Source: JAPYTK01 sp964401935
GTDB taxonomy: Bacteria > Myxococcota_A > Polyangia > Polyangiales > Polyangiaceae
NCBI GenBank assembly: GCA_964401935.1
Contig: CAYOAL010000031.1
Span: 1-64,000 of the forward strand
Length of the DNA stretch: 64,000 nucleotides
Reading direction: 5' to 3'
Shown here: positions 60,702 to 64,000 of the stretch, in pieces
How positions within the stretch are numbered: position 1 is the stretch's first letter
How the letters are laid out: the number at the start of each line of letters is the position of its first letter
Notes under the pieces: generated by a model
The model's input: the letters and a program-made list of their open reading frames with translations, nothing else
The model's database searches: none
What the model was told of the DNA's origin: nothing
Position numbers and translations under genes: made by a program

Positions 60702-61172
60702 ATGTCGTTCATCCGCAAGCTGGTGGGCTGGCTCTTCACCTACCCGGCGTATCGCAAGCTCACCGAGGACCAGAGCAAGGGGGTGGTGGCCACGCTCGCC
60801 CTCGCGCTCTATGCGGATGGACCGCCGAAGGAGAGCGAGTGCGAGGAGCTCTCCCGAGAGCTCACCGGCGTGCCTCACTATTGGGCCGAAGAGGACGCCA
60901 TCGACGGCATCGTCGGTGGCTACGTGGCTCGTCTCGACGCGGAGGGCTTCGAAGCGGTGGCGCGCGACATCGCGCCGCACCTCGAGGGCGTGGCCGCCGA
61001 GTTCTTGTTGGTGGGAGCCGCGTTCATCTGCAACGCAGACGGTGAGCTCACGCCCCTCGAGCGAGAGAACCTCACCCTGCTCGGACGCATCCTCGGCGTC
61101 AGCGAGGACCACATCGCGCGCATCGTGATCGATCCGGAAGGGGAGAGCGCGGCGATGTTCGCCAAGCGCTGA
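60702..61172 (+). CDS. TerB-family tellurite-resistance-like protein
   Basis: A 156-residue all-helical protein. It fits TerB by length and by segments such as AFICNADGELTPLERENLTLLGRILG (about 106-131), where acidic residues form the metal-contacting loop of the family. The N-terminus is a short hydrophobic stretch (VGWLFTYPAYRK) that could touch the membrane. No other ter gene is near; TerB-like domains also occur in the papain-like protein at 9804-11168. Function in metal or stress signalling is inferred from family only. The start region has no strong ribosome-binding site. Confidence 0.78.
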   Translation: MSFIRKLVGWLFTYPAYRKLTEDQSKGVVATLALALYADGPPKESECEELSRELTGVPHYWAEEDAIDGIVGGYVARLDAEGFEAVARDIAPHLEGVAAEFLLVGAAFICNADGELTPLERENLTLLGRILGVSEDHIARIVIDPEGESAAMFAKR

Positions 61173-61379
61173 TGCTCGACGGTGAGGGGGGGACAAAGTT
61201 ACGCGCGGGGGGTTGCGAGCATGATCGACGTGGTTAGCTTCCACCCCTTCAGGAGGTCACGTTGACTGAACACGCAACGAAAATCAGGACCGCTCCTCGC
61301 GCCATGCAAGAGCTAGGGCAGACCCCTCAGCCTGCGTGTCTCGCGAGCTGCGTGGGTCCGTCGTCGCGGCGTTCGGGCA

Positions 61380-61517
61380 ATGCTCCGATTCCTCGTCGTC
61401 GTGTGGGGTCTCCTCCTCATCGTGTGGGCGGCCTCGTCGTCGCACGAGATCGAGCGTCGCGCTGACGCCGCTCTCGATCTCTCGGCTTGCGCCGCCGACA
61501 GCAGCGCGCCGCGGTGA
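61380..61517 (+). CDS. 45-residue possible membrane microprotein
   Basis: MLRFLVVVWGLLLIVWAASS starts a 45-residue frame: one hydrophobic helix and a short charged tail with a single Cys (LSACAADSS). About five of six codons end in G or C, as in nearby true genes. There is no Shine-Dalgarno sequence or TANNNT box. It could be a signal-anchored microprotein or a toxin-like peptide; conservation would be needed. Confidence 0.4.
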   Translation: MLRFLVVVWGLLLIVWAASSSHEIERRADAALDLSACAADSSAPR

Positions 61518-62005
61518 GCCGCGCGCCGCCTGGAGCATGGCGGCTCACGCCGCGAGGCGAGCTCGGCGCTCCACTTTGGTCTCACACGACTCGACGTTCA
61601 CCTTCGGGTGAACGGGTCGCGCCCGCACACAGTCTTCTCGGATGGGAGCAGAGGGCGCGACGTCCGGCGCTTGTTCGGACCATCGCTGTGGTTGGCAGCA
61701 GCTCGCCCCCTCGGGGTCGGCTCTTCTCATCCACACAAGCGCCTTTGGACCGTCGTCCAAGCGAGTGGTGACCGCCCGATCCGCAGCAACGGTTCGGGCC
61801 TCACGATCCGCTTGGGCCACGCCGGTCGCAGACAGCGACCTCGTGTGCAGTCGACGAGACCGAAGCTGCTCGAGGTGCCCCTCGATCGACCGCGGATGGC
61901 TACTGTCCAACGTCACCGCCAGCCGCACGGCTGGGAGAGGCGCCGAGAGCGCGGAACGCGATCTCGCCTCGCGGCCGTGAACCCGACGGCCACGAGCCTG
62001 TCGCC

Positions 62006-62166
62006 GTGAACCGGCAGCCGTGAACCCGTGGACTGTGAACCGGCAGCCGTGAACCCGTGGACTGTGAACTGGCAGCCGTGAACCCGTGGACTGTGAACCG
62101 GCAGCCGTGAACCCCTGGACCGTGCACTCGTGGACCGTGAACCCGTGAACCGTGAACCCGTGGACC
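62006..62166. repeat. Tandem repeat of 29-nt unit
   Basis: Four consecutive 29-nt units (62006-62121) consist of a 14-nt half GTGAACCGGCAGCC and a 15-nt half GTGAACCCGTGGACT. Unit 3 has one change and unit 4 has two. Three further copies of the 15-nt half follow, to 62166. The unit length is not a multiple of three and no frame reads through meaningfully. There are no unique spacers, so it is not a CRISPR array. Confidence 0.85.
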
Positions 62167-62236
62167 GTGAACGAACGGCGGTCGCACGCCCGACCTGTTA
62201 TCGAAGTGTCCAGGGTTGCGGCGCGAGCTTCGTGGG

Positions 62237-62242
62237 TACAAT
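62237..62242 (+). promoter_or_regulatory. TANNNT -10 box before short frame and HEAT gene
   Basis: TACAAT, one base from TATAAT, ends 7 nt before the ATG at 62250. Confidence 0.55.
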
Positions 62243-62249
62243 CCTCGTG

Positions 62250-62324
62250 ATGCGACGGGGACGACCGCCGCGAACGAGAGCCACGACGCCACCTGACCTG
62301 CGGGGAGACGAGCGCCTCCGGTGA
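62250..62324 (+). CDS. 24-residue upstream frame coupled to HEAT gene
   Basis: MRRGRPPRTRATTPPDLRGD and onward, 24 residues, Arg/Pro/Thr-rich. TACAAT lies 7 nt upstream, and the TGA overlaps the GTG of the HEAT gene as GTGA. The HEAT gene lacks a Shine-Dalgarno sequence at normal distance, so reinitiation after this short frame would explain its translation. Confidence 0.45.
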   Translation: MRRGRPPRTRATTPPDLRGDERLR

Positions 62325-64000
62325 GGGACATCCTGCTGTTCGCTTCCCTCTGGGACCGCGCCGACGACGTCGCGACCGTCCTCGCGCTCCTCGCGGAGCT
62401 GCGTGCGCTGCCTGCGCGTCGCCGGGTTCCATGGTTCGCCGCCTTGCCTTGGGCGCTCGCCCACCGCGAGCCGCGGGTGCGGGCGGCCGCGCTCGGGGCG
62501 CTCACCGGCGCCGACGGCACCGCCGCCCTCGCAGCCTTCGTAGACGGGCTCGACGATGACGACCCCGACGTGCGCGGGGCGGCGCTCGAGGCGCTGCGGG
62601 AGCTAGAGTCGCGGGACCCCATGCGCTGGGCCCACGCCGTGTTCCATCCTCGCGCCGACGTGCGCCGGGCCACGCTGCGCGTCGCCGAGGACGAGCTCCC
62701 CTCCGAGCTCTGCTTCTATCTGCTCGCCGATGAGGCCTGCCGCGATCTGTTGCTCCCACGGCTCGGCAGGGACGGCGGCGCGCTCTCGCTCGCCGTCCCG
62801 CGGGACGCCTTCCCCGCGATCGTCGCGTTCTGGACGCATGGCGTGCTCAGCGCTTCGGACGCGCTGCGCTTGCTCGAGGTGCTCCCCGTCACGGAGCTGC
62901 TCCGTTCAGCGAGCCTCGGCCCGGTGCGTCCTCCCGCGCACGTGGCCGAGCTGTTGGGCGAGCGGGAGCCCACCACGGGGAGCGCGCTTTCGGCGGCGAT
63001 GGATCAACGCGACGCCTTCGACGCGCTGTTCGCCATCATGGCCGCGGCAGGCGCTCCCTCGACGGGGTTCGTTCGCGCGCTCGCGGTGAGCCTCCTCGCG
63101 CTCCCGGAGGGGGCGCGGCGGCGTGCCCTCGCCAGCGTTCGTTGCGCGCTGTCGCGCGCTCCCCGCTGCGATGCGCTGGCGCTCCTGTGGGTGTCGGTGG
63201 ACGCGCGCTTGTTGCTGATCGGTGGGGTGCCGCTCTCGGTGCGGCGTTGGGCCGCGTCGCAGCTCCCAATGGTGCGCCACGCCGTGCCACGCCTCACGCC
63301 GGACGAGATCGGAACGCTGTACGACACGCTCTTGCCGAGCACGGGGCCTCTCGATCTCCCGGTGCTCGGCGGCCTGGTCGCCCTCGAGCGCTCCTATCGC
63401 ACGCTCTTCAAGAAGGTGGCTCCCGAGCGGCTGGTGGCGGCGATCGCAGCTGCACCGCGGGACGCGGCGTCGATCCTGCTCGTCGCGGACGGGAAAAAGC
63501 GCGGTCGCGCGTGGCTCTTGCGGCAGCTCGAGGCGCTGGATGCCGCCGCCTACGGCGAGGTGCTGGCGTGGCTCGCGGTGCTCGCGCCAGCCGACAAGCT
63601 GTCGTTCCTCGACGAGCTCGAGCCACGACAAGCCCTCGCGCTCGTCGAGGTGCTGATCGCCCTCGAGGCGACCGTCGAGCTCAAGCTCAACAAGCGGCTG
63701 CGGCTCGTGGAGATCCTCGGGCATACGCTCACCGCTGACGTGGACGCCTCCACGGTCGGCGATCGCCTGTTTCAGGTGACCGCGGCGCTCCTCGCCGCCG
63801 AGGAGCCGGTGGAGCACCGGCTCGGGCGGGCGCTCTTCGAGCATCTCGCTCACCTGGCTGGCGGCGAGGGCTTCGCCATGGCCATGGCGCGCCTCCCGCG
63901 TTCGTCGCTCGTGCGTCTCGTGGCCCTCTTGCCAGAGCTCACCGGCCTCTCGTATGGCGCCGAGCTCGCCCTCGCCTCGGTCGTCGCCGACCACCCCGAC
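62321..64000 (+). CDS. HEAT-repeat protein, partial at window end
   Basis: At least 560 residues, running off the right edge with no stop. The sequence is a string of helical pairs, with clear HEAT/PBS-lyase-like repeats near the start (HREPRVRAAALGALTG, DDDPDVRGAALEALRELES and HPRADVRRATLRVAEDELP). Later parts are more varied but remain helical and Leu/Ala-rich. No signal peptide or catalytic motif is present, so it is probably a cytoplasmic scaffold or adaptor. The GTG start overlaps the stop of a 24-residue frame (GTGA). Confidence 0.75.
   Translation, partial: MRDILLFASLWDRADDVATVLALLAELRALPARRRVPWFAALPWALAHREPRVRAAALGALTGADGTAALAAFVDGLDDDDPDVRGAALEALRELESRDPMRWAHAVFHPRADVRRATLRVAEDELPSELCFYLLADEACRDLLLPRLGRDGGALSLAVPRDAFPAIVAFWTHGVLSASDALRLLEVLPVTELLRSASLGPVRPPAHVAELLGEREPTTGSALSAAMDQRDAFDALFAIMAAAGAPSTGFVRALAVSLLALPEGARRRALASVRCALSRAPRCDALALLWVSVDARLLLIGGVPLSVRRWAASQLPMVRHAVPRLTPDEIGTLYDTLLPSTGPLDLPVLGGLVALERSYRTLFKKVAPERLVAAIAAAPRDAASILLVADGKKRGRAWLLRQLEALDAAAYGEVLAWLAVLAPADKLSFLDELEPRQALALVEVLIALEATVELKLNKRLRLVEILGHTLTADVDASTVGDRLFQVTAALLAAEEPVEHRLGRALFEHLAHLAGGEGFAMAMARLPRSSLVRLVALLPELTGLSYGAELALASVVADHPD

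Larger units (their letters stand above)
61518..62249. other. Interval without supported gene
   Basis: About 730 bases hold open frames on both strands, but third positions are only about 70-75% G/C in the frames checked, well below neighbouring genes. I see no signal peptide, domain or promoter-start pair until 62237. The right part is a tandem repeat (62006-62166). It may be a decayed gene or non-coding spacer. Confidence 0.5.

Noticed and set aside
60702..61172. A tellurite-resistance operon
   Set aside because: Only a TerB-like gene is present; no terA, terC, terD or terZ neighbours.
61262..61465. 67-residue frame with TTG start preceded by AGGAGG
   Set aside because: The ribosome-binding site is attractive, but codon bias is weak and the second half is the out-of-frame image of the better 61380 frame. 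TTGACT could instead be promoter sequence, though no -10 fits.
62006..62166. CRISPR array
   Set aside because: Units are head-to-tail with no unique spacers, and no cas genes are present.
61545..62432. 295-residue minus-strand frame over the 29-nt repeats
   Set aside because: The repeat region gives a meaningless alternation of Phe-Thr-Val-His-Gly, the rest has only moderate third-position bias, and it overlaps the HEAT gene start.

Overview
The window looks like chromosomal DNA from a high-GC myxobacterium (Myxococcota). Four observations support this: pervasive G/C at third codon positions; many Gly/Ser-rich lipoproteins with paired-Cys motifs; two Hanks-type Ser/Thr kinases; and proteins ending in a MYXO-CTERM-like sorting tail (47988-50252, probably 53303-54685). 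I see no rRNA, tRNA, CRISPR array, transposase or prophage gene. This identification is inference from style; no marker gene was compared.

Layout. 215-3776 (minus): a Cys-motif lipoprotein, then a protein phosphatase-FHA fusion overlapping an HExxH lipoprotein gene. 3914-6070: a TonB-dependent receptor. 6111-8535: a nitric-oxide response module (ytfE/ric and divergent norR) with a readable promoter: sigma-54 -24/-12, IHF-like site, NorR-type boxes. 8667-11168: Uma2-like nuclease, small protein, papain-like protein lacking its Cys. 11194-14285: polX and a stand-alone LigD-type polymerase, divergent. 14302-20053: propeller-dihaem cytochrome, GuaB1-type enzyme, GH92 glycosidase. 20133-27538: a five-gene operon (GNAT, ArgJ, GNAT, ATP-grasp, papain-motif protein of unknown family) behind a near-consensus sigma-54 promoter, with a divergent sigma-54 activator; this is the best candidate for an undescribed system. 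27566-35371: M20 amidohydrolase, membrane protein, membrane kinase with a small upstream gene, MMPL exporter, EEP nuclease-like lipoprotein. 35413-42319: haem-motif lipoproteins, DUF6265/beta-lactamase-like fusion, desaturase, second kinase. 42300-47741: two paralogous RCC1-propeller lipoproteins flanking another lipoprotein. 47988-56000: MYXO-CTERM surface protein, FMN reductase, TPR-like lipoprotein, haemerythrin-GGDEF protein, BNR-type propeller, serine hydrolase. 56105-58309: a 734-residue phosphofructokinase of eukaryotic double-domain type. 58387-60556: three-gene exported operon. 60702-64000: TerB-like protein, a largely non-coding kilobase with a 29-nt tandem repeat, and a HEAT-repeat protein running off the window.

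A recurring signal crosses the window: a TANNNT hexamer ending 6-9 nt before the start codon at about eleven genes, which would give leaderless mRNAs. It was used to choose several starts. Some downstream genes also begin at a stop/start overlap with a very short upstream reading frame. Tight 1-4 bp stop/start overlaps define most operons.
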